Notes: generated by a model not told the origin, from the sequence alone. A stretch of DNA of 64,000 nucleotides from Microcebus murinus (GCF_040939455.1 NC_134129.1:16316001-16380000), one strand, 5' to 3'; shown: positions 23,369 through 36,711, numbered from the stretch's first letter. Translations and numbers: made by a program.

Positions 23369-23618
23369 AGCCTTGGGGAGTCAGCGATGGCTGTTGTATT
23401 AAATCAGCTGTTGCCCATGATTAAGCCCTCGAATCAGAGGACTCAGGATGACTACAGCCCCGAAGAGCTGCTCGTCCTCCTCGTCTATATTTATTCTGTC
23501 ACTGGAGAGCCCCCAGTGGACAAAGAGCTGGGGGAGGCTGAAGAAAAGGTGAAGAAAGCGTTGGCTCAGGTCTTCTGTGAGGAGTCCGAGCTGTCACCGT
23601 TGCTGCAAAAAATCACAG
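23369..23618 (+). CDS. SCFD2: Internal exon of SCFD2 (Sec1 family domain containing 2)
   Basis: This 250-bp exon encodes 83 complete codons plus one base (phase 0 start, phase 1 end). It is preceded by a pyrimidine-rich tract ending in tttcag and followed by the donor gtgagt, so both splice sites are near consensus. The peptide begins SLGESAMAVVLNQLLPM, contains DDYSPEELLVLLVYIYSVTG and EAEEKVKKALAQVF, and ends SPLLQKIT. I recognise it as the part of SCFD2 that follows ...LLLQ in the mammalian protein, C-terminal of the middle. SCFD2 belongs to the Sec1/Munc18 (SM) family, whose members bind syntaxin-type SNAREs in membrane trafficking; SCFD2 itself is little characterised. The open frame continues upstream into the intron and 22 bases past the donor before a stop, so neither extension is coding. 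The dangling G needs the next exon to complete a codon (probably GAY, Asp). The identification rests on recall of the family sequence; the exon call rests on the frame and splice signals. Confidence 0.88.
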
Positions 23619-24410
23619 GTGAGTGTTCAACAGAGATATAGGCCGTAAACACCATGATGGAGAAAACAGGCTCAAAAAGAGAGGGAAGAGGATGGAACCA
23701 TCTCCATTGGAGTTGTTTGGAATTGCACGAAGCCTGATGAATGCTAGCCAGCCAAAAGGGTCAGAGGTTTTCAGTGCCGTGTTTTTTTTTTCCAGGCATG
23801 GTAGTGAGATGGCCTTCTCTCTGATTGCTTGTCAGAATTCATATTCTTTAGAGCCAAGACCTTGTTAAAATAGCAAAATACTCACCAAGCATCGTGTTAT
23901 CTGTAAGGCAAAACAAAATGTAGTGCATCCTATTCAAAGGGTTTCTATTGACATATTGTCTTCGAGATTGGCTTTTCAAATTTAAACGACTGTTTCTTTT
24001 ATATGATATGCAATGTCATAGGCTTGGAAATTGCCATTTTCAAGAGTGGTCTCATAGTTTGACTTCTCGTATTTGATTTTGAATTTGAATTAATCGGTAA
24101 TATCCCAAATAATGCTGAAACATCCTGGTAAAGTAGGCTCTTGGTAATTTGGGGAAAATAGATAATTAAATTTCATGAAATCTACCTATTTTCACTTCCA
24201 GTAAGAACTGCGGTGTAAGTCATAGAGACATCTACTTGTGTTATTTTATATCAAATTCAATATTATTTGTATTTTATGTCAAGCTGATTTCCATTGGTAT
24301 GAATTGAGCCTGTGTCTATATATGAGAATGAGAAGTCATTAAAGCTTATGTGTAAAACATGAGTGCTTTAAAAACATACCACATTTCCACTGAGTCACTG
24401 GTGAACATGT

Positions 24411-24442
24411 GTGTATAGTGTGTGTGTGTGCGTGTGTGTTTA
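24411..24442. repeat. (GT)n microsatellite, interrupted
   Basis: TG/GT repeats with tatag and gcgt interruptions. Confidence 0.85.
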
Positions 24443-25479
24443 GATGCATCCGTGATCTGTGTAGACGTCTCCATTCGGGAAGGCTCAACGGTTGGTCCTC
24501 ACCGGGTTAGAATGCGGGTTTCTCTGGGTCAGGCTGCGTAGCTGTGAACGTCACTGTCCCATGCACGTGTCCCTCATTTGTGCACGCCGCTGACCTCTGT
24601 CATGGTCAGTTATGGAAAATGAAACCCTGCCAAGAAGGAAACTGAATGAAGTTTCCATAGCAACGAAACATTTCCTTGCTCAGTATAGAACCTGTTTGCC
24701 AACTTAAAACCTACTTAAGAAAAACTCATGGAATTGATTCCCATTTCATGAGGTTCAGCACTGTATGTGATTACGTGTGTGTTTGGCTACAAATAAATAT
24801 TGACTCAGAAAGGTTTAAAATGATTAATACAGTGCTTTGGTTTACAGTAAATTTGAACTCTAGGAGAATTTAAGTAGAAATTATTCTTCCGATACCTAAT
24901 GTCACAAACAGTTAACGAGAATGGTGTTTTGACTGAGGTTATTTGGATAGCTTTTTGTAACTCTCGTATGTTGCTGTGTTATTTTTGGAATTGAAGTCAC
25001 GCTGTAAGAGTTTTCATTTAATATTCGCTCGAGGTGTTCACTGACCCAGCATTTTATTTTTTATTGGTTTCTCTCTGATTGCTCAGGATATTGCATTTTC
25101 TTGCTTTTAAAATACGTCTGGGCGTTCAGGTTTGTTTATATTAGGAAAATTTGTAAGCTCAGTGGTTGAAGATTGAAAATAAGAATTTGTGGAAATGTTG
25201 GTGACTTTTTAAATTTTAGAGACATCTTAATTTATAATACTAAGTATACATTCCTGCTTCGATTAAGTTTGGATATACAGTTTCAACAGGGTAGAGAAGA
25301 TGTGTTGCTTACATTTGTCATAAGTAAACTTACCACTAGAACATAAGCATGCACACACACACATCAACTTTTGGGGACACCAAAAGGTCTTTATTTCTGA
25401 CCAAAGACTTTTACTTGGCCAGTATAGACATAACCCCTTATGAAGTATGTTGAGAAGTCGCATGTCCTGAAAAGAAGCG

Positions 25480-25621
25480 TTTATGTTTATAGTTAGCTGC
25501 TGAGAAGAATATTTACCTTATAGCTCAGGATAAGTTAAATATTCTTCTCAGAATATGCTATGACTTTTTATCCTGAGATATAAGTTAAATGTGCTTCTCA
25601 GCAGCTAACTATAAACATAAA
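25480..25621. repeat. 54-bp quasi-palindrome with 34-bp loop
   Basis: Arm 25480-25533 and arm 25568-25621 are reverse complements at 50 of 54 positions (mismatches at arm positions 29, 31, 37 and 44), with no indels. The loop (25534-25567) completes a third copy of a 22-bp submotif, ataagttaaatattcttctc..., at 25530-25551. The other copies are 25580-25601 (direct) and 25499-25520 (inverted). It lies 1.9 kb downstream of the exon. Confidence 0.95.
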
Positions 25622-27611
25622 TCCTTCTTACTACTCAATTATAAAAAAACAATGGTGATCTAGCACCTCTTATATTTTCCTGGTTAATATTTTAGATATT
25701 GCTTGTTGCTTTTGAATGTGTCTATTTTGGCTACTGATAGATATTTCCCAGAACTTCCTGTTTTCATGCATATGTCCTCTTAATTTCCATATTGTTACAA
25801 AGAAATTAAAATAGCCATTGCAATTGGTTGTCTAGCTTTCTAAAACAGAAGTAGCACACTTAAATTCTGTTTATTTCAATAATATCTCTTGACAGTGATT
25901 GTCATGTGCTTAAAATTCATATTCATTTTTATCTGTTAAATATGCAATTTGCCCTTGACAATTTCTTTCATTTCCCTATATTCTTCCCTTGTATGGAAAG
26001 AACAATAGGAAACTGTGATCGGCAAACCAAAGCCAAACAAAACAGAACTTTAAGAATGGTCAATGACAACATAGTATTTTCTTTTTAATCTGCTCTTTTT
26101 AATAGATACTTTTGGGGAGATTTCTAGAGTGGTGGGCAAAAACTCTTTTCTATTCACAAAAAACAACAAGGGTTGGCTCTCTGAATGTTGGGAGTAGGAA
26201 GCTAGAAAAAGAAAATTGGTCCAGCCTGAATATGTTGATTAGTGTTATGCTTTCTCAGTCCTGCTAAGTTCAAAGAGGGTATCACTTTCCATATATGTTG
26301 GTGTTTGCATGGCAGTCACAAGAGAAAACAAAGGAAAATCGTTTGAATTTTCTTCAGAGAATGAAATCAAAATGCTATTTCAAAAGATCTGTATAAACTT
26401 GGAATGTCATCATATGGGGAGGTATATCCAAAAAAGCATAGCATTTGGATGTAGAAATTCTTGATTTAAAAGTCCTGGCTTTGCCATTTCCTAGCAGAGT
26501 GTGTCAGTGTGCAAATCAACCATCCTGGAACCTTGATATTAAATAGAACTGCCCTGTTGACCCCTTGTGATTTTGCTGAGAATAAAATGATGTTATGTGT
26601 GTTAACTAATTTTTGGTCCATATAGTATTGTAAATAGGTTATTTCTTCCCCCATCATCATTATTACTTTAATAGCATCTAGCTGTCATCCAGGGTGGTGC
26701 TTCCCAAGCTTTTTTCCATTGTGGTGCACGGAGACAACGAGAATATTCCCATAGTAGGCCCTAGAATATTCCCATTCAAGGCCCTGCTCAGTTCACCTGT
26801 GGACTTGATAATACCGTAGGAACTACAATTTACATCCATTAAGCTCTTATTTTACTTCCTGTTGATAATTTGGAATGATCAATTACTATATCATTGAATA
26901 CATTAGGATACCCAGATATATGTAATGAAAAATTTACCAGATTATCTTCACAAATAGGGATTAATTTTTCTCAACAAGAAGTTCAGAGACAAGCAGAATC
27001 TATGCTCTTTCTGACTTCCTTCCTCAATGTCCTGAAGATGTGGTTTTTGTCATCACTGTCTTAATGGGCATTCTCCTCCAGGCATTTGCTCATGCTTATT
27101 CAGGAAGAGAAGAAGGATGAAGGTGAAAGGTATATATATACTAGCTGAGCCTGCTCTTTTTTATTAGGAAAACAATAGCTTTCTTGAAAGCCCCAACCAG
27201 AAGACTTGCATCCTTGGCTAAAACTAGGTTTCACCTCTGCCTGCAAGAGAATCTGATGACTGTGTATTTTTAACTGGGCTTATATTTGTCATGAACAAAG
27301 TGAGGATTCTGTTAGAAGAAAGGAAGTGAGAATGGATTTTACGTAAGAAACTTGTCTTTTCTGTAGTTATCACTATAGAATCCCCTGACAGAGGAAATTC
27401 TAAGGCAGGATCATATACTTGGAGGTGGAATGATGCTCAGAGTGTTTTCATTTGACAGTTATAATATTGCAATTTTTTTTACAGTGCATACCGAAATAAT
27501 GATCTGTTGTGTGTTGGTATCAGTGGACTTACATCACAAACGTTTTCCACTTACCAATATTTACTGAACACGTCTATGTAAATCTAAGCTCTGTAAGCAG
27601 CAAAATCTTGG

Positions 27612-27832
27612 AACCATGGTAGTAGTGTGCAGAGGCTCTGAGCACAGGATTTGGAGTCAGGTGGATCTTGGTTCTGGTTTTGCTTCTGACTCTTAGTAGT
27701 TGTGTGCTCTTGAGTAGGTCATTTAACCTCACTGATTCTCGGGTTCCTCATGTATAAAATGGTGATAATACCAAACTCATGAGAAAAAATAGTCGAAGTG
27801 CTTGGCACAGATCCTGGTACATTACCTGTCAC
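27612..27832 (+). mobile_element. MIR SINE, sense
   Basis: gagcacaggatttggagtca, ggtggatcttggttctggtt, agtagttgtgtgctcttgag, taggtcatttaacctcactg, tgtataaaatggtgataata, cttggcacagatcctggtac: near full-length MIR. Confidence 0.92.
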
Positions 27833-28594
27833 CAGTGTATGTTATCTATGTCATCATCGTTATCGTTTATTGTTATTTTGTCATTGTTATCATTATCATC
27901 CTTCAGCAATGTCTCTCCTCAAAGAACTCACAGAAATATTTTAGAGACAAGACTAACACAAAAAACGACGTAAAACAACATAATCAATATTTTACCAAGT
28001 ATTAGTGAAGTATCCAAAATGTATAAAAATGAATGTTATGATGACTTGGTATTAAGTGATATGTATCGATGAAGACTTTCAGTTACCGTATTATGTCTGA
28101 CCAAATAGAATTCCTTACAGACAAAGGTTAGGGTAATACCAGGAAATAACTGCATTATAATTCCTGATAATCCTAGATAATAAAACTCTAGTGCTCAAAG
28201 CACTTTCATACATAATATCTCCTTTGATCAGAAAAGAACACATAAGTTTGAGCCCATAAACTTGCATGTCTAATAAATACATCCCAAATATTTGAGCTCA
28301 GGTGAATTTGTCTGTAATGCCAACATCTCTTTGAGATAATTTATTTACAAATGTATTGCTAGTTTTTCAGACATGTTTTGGGACAGTGGATATAATATTG
28401 TATCTAAATTTAGAAATAGTAGAGTTATAGTTTTCACTGTTTGCATTTTTTCCATGGAAGTTTGTTTCTTTAATAAACCCAGGTATCCTTTTGGGATGTT
28501 TTCTAGTTGCCTGAGTTTTTATGGTAGGAATAAGGATTCATAAAGGATAGTATTATGCATTTTATGGATGGAAATGCTCTCAGCAATTTCTAGT

Positions 28595-28738
28595 CTATTC
28601 ACTTTGCACATGAGGATCCAGGTTACAAAAGGTTAACTGACTTGCCTCAAATCACCACCCAATAGCCTGTTCCATGCAGGGATGGGACTGGGGTTTGTGT
28701 TTCCTGATTCCCATTCCAGAATTCTTTTTACTAGACCA
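28595..28738 (-). mobile_element. MIR SINE, antisense
   Basis: gcacatgaggatccaggtta, aaggttaactgacttgcctc, aaatcaccacccaatagcct, then gattcccattccagaattct. Confidence 0.7.
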
Positions 28739-29575
28739 GTGATTCCAACCTTTGACTCATGGATCTCTGGGAAAACATAGGACTGAGACTAAAATTTCAC
28801 CGCTTCACGTGGGCTTCCTGTATCATCCATAAACTGTTACTCTTAGGATATAAATCTACAAATATTTATAGATGCTATTGCATTTGTGTTTATAAAAGAT
28901 ACATTTATTTAAAAAATATTGCTACAAGTTAGAGAATTTTTTTTGTTTCTTTCAATTATCAGATTCCAAAAGCATAATTACATAGTATCTTTATATTTTA
29001 AAAATATTTGAAACCATGAGTTCCAACAGGAGTCTCAAACTCAAATGCTTGTAGCAAATAATATAACTAAGTAAAGTAGGTTAGGTTTTGGAAAAGCAAC
29101 AGTGAAAATGCAGTGATAAATGGCAAGGATATGCAGTGCCACTAAAGGGGGCGATAGGGAATGGTGGGGACTGTGTCAAACTGGAGATCCTCTTATTTTT
29201 GCCAAAAGAGCATGAGTCTTATATTGCCAATCTCTCAAAAAATTAGGAAGCTAGATGTTTTTTAAAAAAATCAAAATCACCAAAGTTTAAGACAGTGGCT
29301 TACTTTGTACAATAAAACATTGTATGAGTCAAAGGGATCACATTGGAGGATGAAATTCAGCTTTTGGGCTTGTGGTTTGCAATCTTTATACTAGAGCCCC
29401 TGCCTCAGGCATTGATTTACAGAGCAATGCTTTTGAATTTCTAACTCTAGAACTTACTAGATCTCCAGATGGATGAAACGATGCCCTGTAGTTCCATCAG
29501 AAAGCAAAGGAAGGTACCTAGTGGTCTCCTTTTTTGACTTCTTTTAACTAAAAGAAAAAAGATAACATTTGTTTA

Positions 29576-29910
29576 TTTATTTTTTGAGACAGAGTCTCAC
29601 TCTGATGCCCGGGCTAGAGTGAGTACTGTGGCGTCAGCCTAGCTCACAGCAACCTCCAACTCCTGGGCTCAAGCGATCCTCCTGCCTCAGCCTCCCGAGT
29701 AGCTGGGACTACAGGCATGCGCCACCATGCCTGGCTAATTTTTTCTATATATTTTAGTTGGCCAATTAATTTCTATTTTTTTTTTTTTTTTTAGTAGAGA
29801 TGGGGTCTTGCTCTTGCTCAGGCTAGTTTTGAACTCCTGACCTTGAGCGATCCGCCTGCCTCAGCCTCCCAGAGTGCTAGGATTACAGGCATGAGCCACC
29901 GCGCCCGGCC
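29576..29910 (-). mobile_element. Alu SINE, antisense, with target duplication
   Basis: Duplication atRacatttgttta at 29562-29575 and 29911-29924. The left-arm tail is short (tttattttttgag). The internal A-rich linker has expanded to a ~19-T run at 29778-29793. Confidence 0.96.
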
Positions 29911-30244
29911 ATGACATTTGTTTAAATTTTAATCTGGCATAAGGTTACTAGTTAGGTAGCATAGGTTTTTCTTTCGAATAGATTCTGTAAAGATACCATC
30001 TAAGTGGAAGTAGACCTCTCACAGAATTCTGTCTATTGGACAGAAAATGCTGAGAGGCAGTTTGGGATTTAATATAAAGAAGATATCTCTGGAAAATAAA
30101 GCTAACTAGAAAGTCTGACTCAATCCGTGAGAAGAGCTTCCTAGCATGGGAAGTGACGTTGGGGCTTACGCAGGGGTGGGAATTATACTGATTGAGTTCT
30201 AATTAAGGGAATGTGAAGAGTAAGTTTTGTGGAAAGGTGTATAA

Positions 30245-30282
30245 GTGAAGATAGTATTTTTCTGTGAAGATAGTATTTTTCT
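30245..30282. repeat. Perfect 19-bp tandem duplication
   Basis: gtgaagatagtatttttct occurs twice in a row (30245-30263 and 30264-30282) with no mismatch. Confidence 0.97.
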
Positions 30283-30604
30283 AGTTAGAGTTGTGCTTCT
30301 TTTGCTCTGTTATAATTCCCTAAACCTTTGCATAAAATAATGGCATAGAGATTCCTGTTACTCTAACTGGAATGATCAAAAACTTCACATCGATTTGCAT
30401 AAAATGTATGCATTACCTTTATAGTGGAGCATGCTTATAAAAATTTTCTTCAACTTTTAAAACATTTTTGGTTTAAAGTATTTTTGTTTCCTATGTCTTT
30501 TTTCTCTATTTCCTCTCACCCGTCCATTGCCTGTTTAAGATCAACCACATGTAACAGAAACAGACCTGAGGAAAGACAGGTCTGGTTTAGAAAGTTCTGT
30601 CTTT

Positions 30605-31395
30605 TTTAAAAAATTTTATTCTATTGTGGTAAGAACACTTAACATGAGGTCTACCCTCTTGACAAAGGTTTAAGCGTGCAATGCGGTATTGTTAACCATA
30701 GGAGCGATTTGGCCAGCAGAGTTCTAGAACTTACTCATCTGGCATACCTGAAACTTTAAGCTTTTTTTTTTTTTGAGACACAGTCTCGCTTTGTTGCCCA
30801 AGCTAGAGTGAGTGCCGTGACATCAGCCTAGCTCACAGCAACCTCAAACTCCTGGGCTCCAGTGATCCTCCTGCCTCAGCCTCCCGAGTAGCTGGGACTA
30901 CAGGCATGCGCCACCATGCCCGGCTAATTTTTTCTGTATATATCAGTTGGCCAATTAGTTTCTTTCTATTTATAGTAGAGACGGGGTCTCCCTCTTGCTC
31001 AGGCTGGTTTCAAACTCTTGACCTTGAGCGATCCTCCCGCCTCGGCCTCCGTTAAGCCTATTGATTAGCAAGCAGCATTTCTTTTCCCTTCTCCCCAACC
31101 CTGGGCAACCAGCATTCCACTCACTGACTCTATGAATTTGCCTATTTTAGATACTCCATGTAAATGGAATCATGCAGTATGTGTCCCTGACTGGCTTAGT
31201 CCATGTCATGTAATGTCCTCAGGGTTCATCCATATTGTCACATAGTACAGAATTTTCTTGTTTTTTTAGGGCAGAATAATATTCCATTATTTCAAAAAGA
31301 TATAAGCATTCTGATGTTCATTGCAGATCTATTCATAATAGCCGGGGTGTGGAAACAAGCTAAATGTCCATGGATGGATGAATGGAAAAGAACTG
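30605..31395 (-). mobile_element. L1M with 5' inversion, split by an Alu
   Basis: 30605-30760 and 31051-31290 are antisense L1M 3' sequence: ttattctattgtggtaagaa, cacttaacatgaggtctacc, then ttccactcactgactctatg, gtaaatggaatcatgcagta, cagaataatattccattat. From about 31293 to 31395 the orientation flips. That part reads sense, with ttcattgcagatctattcat and a frame containing GVWKQAKCPWMDEW of ORF2. The layout matches twin-primed L1 insertion. The Alu at 30761-31050 lies inside. Confidence 0.8.
30761..31050 (-). mobile_element. Alu SINE, antisense, 5'-truncated
   Basis: Poly-T from about 30762. The body stops at cctcccgcctcggcctcc, about 40 bp short of the usual ggcc end. The flanking ttaagc (30755-30760 and 31052-31057) is a possible short target duplication. 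Confidence 0.9.
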
Positions 31396-33394
31396 TTTTT
31401 AAGGGCACTGGGAAGGAAGACATCTTCTAGTGAGCTCTCATCTGGGCTTCTCTCGTCCTCCCCAGCGGAAATCTAAAAGAGGATTGTGTCTTCATCAACT
31501 GTGCATGAGGAAGGGGTTGAGGATTTGTGTTAGATTGGGTCGTGGAAGGCAGCTCAGGGTACTTTCAGATCTACTTTCTAATGGAAAGCGTATATGTGCT
31601 CTTATCCATAGTAAAACAAAGCCAAGATCTAAAAGCAACAGAAAAAAACTTGATTTGCGGTGATTTGTTTATAATAGCCTTCCTTTTCTGAAGTGTTCAG
31701 GTAAGCATAGTATATGTTTATAAAATATTAATGGCTGCCACTTAATTATAAATGCTTTCATCTCCATTAGTACAGGGCATTGACATTTTGTTTATTATGT
31801 TAGAGGGGGTATGTCTTTCAGAGTGCTTTTCACACTTGGCCATGTACTTTTTCCCAGCCTTGTAGAAAGTTAGTCTTCTTAGTAAAATATTAATATCAAG
31901 TACTTCCAAACAGAGAATTGTAACAGATGAGGAGCTAATAAGAAATTCTCCTCTTATACTTCCTTTACTATCACCTCTGCCTTCTTCCCTCATCTCACAG
32001 TTGTCCCTCAGTAATTCATCAAATTTCAGAATATATATATATCTGCCTATTTCTACTCCTAAATGATACTATTCCCACTGAAACACAGTTTGCAAGATTT
32101 CTAATATCTTTCCCTTGAGAAACTGTTCCCTAAACCTCGAGCATGCCTCCTGGCTTGCTGATGACAAGGATGTTGCTATGGTAACTGGAAGAACGGTCCT
32201 GAAAGTCTATCACCAGTCTTCATGTCACCCACACTTGAATGAAAACTTTAGCTGATTACAGTAGGTGACAGTAGACAAAACCCTGAGGTTTTGTCTGTAG
32301 AATCCAGCCACTCAGCCGAAGGAAGACTTCAGGATGTGGGGCAAAAGTTCGTTTCAGAAAGGATTTTGCCTCATCTCTTGGTTCTGATTTATGGATTCTC
32401 ATTTCTTGTGGCATGCCAGTATTAGACTTTTATATTAAGGGATACACCTTCATTTCTAGTGTTTCAGATTTCTTGTGTCAGGGCTGCCAAAACAAAACAA
32501 GACAATACCAAAAAAAAAACAAAAAAAAAAAAACCAGCTTTCAAGATTGTTGTTTTCCATTATGGTTTGCAACACTGTTTGGCATAATAGAGTCTATTTT
32601 TCCTCTTGATTTCTAAGGTTTCTGCTAGCAACTCTAATGAAGAACATATGTCTGCCCTAAATCACTCCCATGAGAAATGCTGGAACTGTTACATTTAGTT
32701 TTACTCTCCAAAATACTAAAATAGCTAACCACAGCACACATTACTAAACAGCTATGTCAAGTGAAGTTTAAAATGTTTAATAATACTTAAAATATATCAC
32801 AAGCTCTGTAGAAAGATATTTAGAGCTGCCTGTTGAGGTAGCTAGTTAAATAATTTTGGTAACATATTAAGGGATCATTACAAATTTACTTTTTCAAGTA
32901 CTTAATTTTCCCATGCCGCACCATAAAAACGATTATTCTTAACGGAGACCCTAGGGTGGATCTTCTTGCACTGATATTTGTATGTGCCCAAATGCATGAG
33001 ACATACTGTCTGTGTCACTGATTTTTGTGTCTGCACACAAGGCCAACGGTAATAATTGTTTATGTGATTATACGATTAATTATTTATGAGATTAGTTATT
33101 ACTGGTTCTAATGAACTCTATGTTAGATGTGATGCAAATTTCTCAATCATGCAAAAGTTGAAATAGAATGGAATGCAGGGGTAGTTTTCTTGAGTGCATA
33201 GCTATGGATCCAGTAGGAGAGATGCTATGATGTCATTGAAAAGAGAACAGTGGAGAGACAGCCTAATTTTTACTCGTAAATATGCCCGTAGGTGTGTAAC
33301 CAGAGAGTCACTGAGTTCGTTGCAGACTCAATATCCTCATCATAAAATGAGAATCATGTGTTAGACAAATCTAAGTTCTCTTCTTTCTCTATTC

Positions 33395-33730
33395 CTTTTT
33401 TTTATTTTTTATTTTTGAGACAGAGTCTCACTCTATTGCTCAGCTACAGTGCCATGGCACCAGCCTAGCTCACAGCAACCTCAAACTCCTAGGCTCAAGC
33501 GATCCTCCTGCCTCAGCCTCCCGAGTAGCTGGGACTACAGGCATGCGCCACCATGCCCGGCTAATTTTTTACTATATATTTTCAGTTGGCCAATTAATTT
33601 CTTTTTATTTTTGGTAGAGACAGGGTCTCGCTCTTGCCCAGGCTGGTTTCGAACTCCTGACCTTGAGTGATCCTCCTGCCTCGGCTTCCCAGAGTGCTAG
33701 GATGACAGGTGTGAACCACTGTGCCCGGCC
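33395..33730 (-). mobile_element. Alu SINE, antisense, with target duplication
   Basis: Identical 14-bp duplication ttctttctctattc at 33381-33394 and 33731-33744. Confidence 0.97.
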
Positions 33731-36692
33731 TTCTTTCTCTATTCTATGGCTCTAGCTTCACATGCTTTTTATATTTATCTGAATCAGTATACTCCGTCTC
33801 CTACTTCCAAATCAGCTGCTCCTCAATACTAGTCTGTCTTTTTCAGCAGACATTGACTCACCTTCACCCCCTGTAGTAGCTGGCAACACCCTGCAGCCCA
33901 TTTCTCTTTCCTTTGAGACGCTGCCCAAAGACACTTCTTGCTCCCCAGACATGCCTTGACCAGTGGCCTTCTCCCTGACATCCCTGACTCCATGCCTACC
34001 CACCCTTTCATCGTGCATACTGGTACTAGGGCAGCATTCTTAAAATGAATCTTATATTTTAATGCCTTCACCTTAAGCTTTTTTCTCATTCATTATATAT
34101 AGTCACACATTCTCACTGGAGAAAATTTGGAAACATAAAGAACCATATAGAGGCCACATATAAATTTCATTTTGTTGATTACTGCTCATCACCTTTTTCT
34201 TTTTTTTCCTACCGAGTCATTCATTTTTTGCTTCATCATTGAAAATCAGGGCACTTGGATGATTAAGGCTATTAACACTTAGTCGTATATTTTGCTAATG
34301 TGGTTTTCGGTTGGTGTTTGCCTTTCATATTTGCTTCCGCGGGAAGTCCAGAGATAGAGCCGTGTTTAGGAGAGTCGAGGCAGGAGTTCCAACAGTATGA
34401 CCGGGATTCTCTGCATCTTCCACGCCTTTTTTTCCTTTTTAGGTGGTGGCCTTATTCTTTCCTATCACTGCTGCCTCTGTATGACCCCTTGTTCTCCCCA
34501 GACACTCCTGGTTTATGTCATTCCAGAATGGCAACCCATGGAAAAAGAGAGCTCTTTTCTTCCAGAGGTTGTAGATCAATCCCAGGAAGGGAAGTTGACT
34601 GACCTTCAGTCACTGTTGCCGGAGGGATGGGTGCCCTTTGGCCAGGCCAAGTCGTGTGGCCACAACTGTGTATGTGTGCAGAGGGGGAGGACGAGTGGGG
34701 ACAGGAATTTGGACAAATGGGCGGCGGGGTTAGTGCTGTGATTGACAGTCCCATCATTGCCACTTAATCAGAGTTGGAGTGCTTCCGCAAAGGAATGGAT
34801 ACGACACGTGGCCGCCATAACATTTGTTAATAAACCAGGTTCATATTTTTTTTATTTAAAAGATATAAGTATCTTGTCTTCCCTCTCTTGAGTTTGCTAT
34901 TTTACCTGTAAATGGATGAAAATGTCACTGACACCTTAATAATTGCTTCAAAAATAAGTTTTTGTATGCCTGAATATAATTGTCTGGAATTTTCTCCAGT
35001 GGCTTAGAAAACAGCATCAGAGCAACCGTCAACTAAAATAATTCCTAGCACTAAAGCTGCTTCCCCCACGGGATTGCCCATCGACATTCAAGTCGTGGTC
35101 AGTGTGCCCGTCATGTGTGGCTGTGTAATTATATATAATTCTTTGAATATAAGCTTTGGAAGGGCAAGAGTTGTCATTTGGATGAATGTTAAAGCTCTAT
35201 TTATGTTTATAGTTTCCTTAAAAATTTACAATTATTTCTTAATTATAAAAGGCATACTTGTTCATTTCAGAATTCTTGAAAGATCTTTTGCTCTTTAACA
35301 AACACAGAATAAAATTCAAAATTTCCTATGGAACTCACTACCCAGAGAAAACTACTGTTACTCTTTTGATGTATATATGGTGTGAAATCTATTGGTAAGC
35401 AGAAAGTCAGATCCTATAGATGCTCCCTGGGTGAAGGTATCAGGTGGAATTTTGTCATATATGTGTTTTATAGTTGATGTATTAAGGTCATACTGCATAG
35501 AATAAAGAAGGCACAGGTCTATTGTCAATATAAAGATATTAAAACTAACATTGGAAAGAAAGTTGAGAACGCTGGTTCTGAATTCATGTCCCAAGTTCTG
35601 GGAGACATTATTCTCCAAAAGTAAAATTACTGTTAATCGGAGTATAAGGAGGATCCTCTAAGCCCAAAAGGAGGCTCATTAGGATCTTGGGTGGAAGGAA
35701 AACATTAAGGCACAACCATTTTAGCCTAAAATTGTAGCAGAAAGAAATTAAAAAGAGATGCAACAACAGGCTCTAGGCTTCGACTTACATTATTTTATGA
35801 TGTGAGAAAGAAAGATTAGCATTTTTAAAACCATAAAGAGATAACAAGAGCTGAAGGTAGATGAAAATAAAAAAAAAAAAAAACCATAAAGAGAATATAT
35901 GTGTGCAACCACAGTTATATTGAGTTGTATTTCGAAATTTAGTTTTAAATGTAACCAAGAATGTAATTCCCACAGAACCTGACTTTTTTTGCCTTCATGT
36001 GTCGCCTGTTTATCCTGTCCTTAGCACCTGCACTGAATTGGTCCCAACTGGAATGGTAATTTTCACTAAAGTGTTTATAAAACGAAGCCCCCTTCTTCGT
36101 CGTCTTTTTCTAACATAAGACATGTGCCTGCACCTCTTCGTCACTCTTGAGTTGTTGTCAACCTGGCAGTGGGCCAACTGGAAAAGGAAACTCAGACGGT
36201 GCAGTGTCCATTAACCATTTACGTTTTCCAACATGCAACGTGGTTTAGGGTTTTAATTTTTGAAGCTGTGGTTTGAGCCAAATTATAGTCTAAAATGACT
36301 GAACTCTCTATTTCCTTATTTTTGTTGTGGTGGTGAAGAAAAACAGTTAAATCTGATCTGTTCTTTTCACATAGGGATGTAGGATTTAGGGTTTCTTTTC
36401 TGTACAAATCACCACCTTGCAAGGAATTCAATCTTTGGCCAAGAAGGCTTTATTCATAGTTAAAATGTGATTGGATACATTCTAACTGGGAATGTACACC
36501 CTTTCTGTAAAAGTATAGACACAGCACACCAAGTAAACAATAACACTGTAGTTATAGTTTCTAGTATTTTGGTCAACTCTTTCCTATATAAGCAGTGAGG
36601 CACATATTTTCATGTATTTAACAAAAATGTTGAATGCTTTACATTTTGTTCCCAGAAACAAATTTCAAGGCACCAATTTATTCTGGAATCAC

Positions 36693-36711
36693 GTTATTAT
36701 TATTATTATTA
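36693..36711. repeat. (TTA)n microsatellite
   Basis: Six TTA/ATT units. Confidence 0.85.

Noticed and set aside
23619..23868. Open frame continuing just after the SCFD2 exon
   Set aside because: The exon has a strong gtgagt donor and the frame stops 22 bases into the intron. The following 81-codon frame is in a different phase with no similarity to SCFD2.
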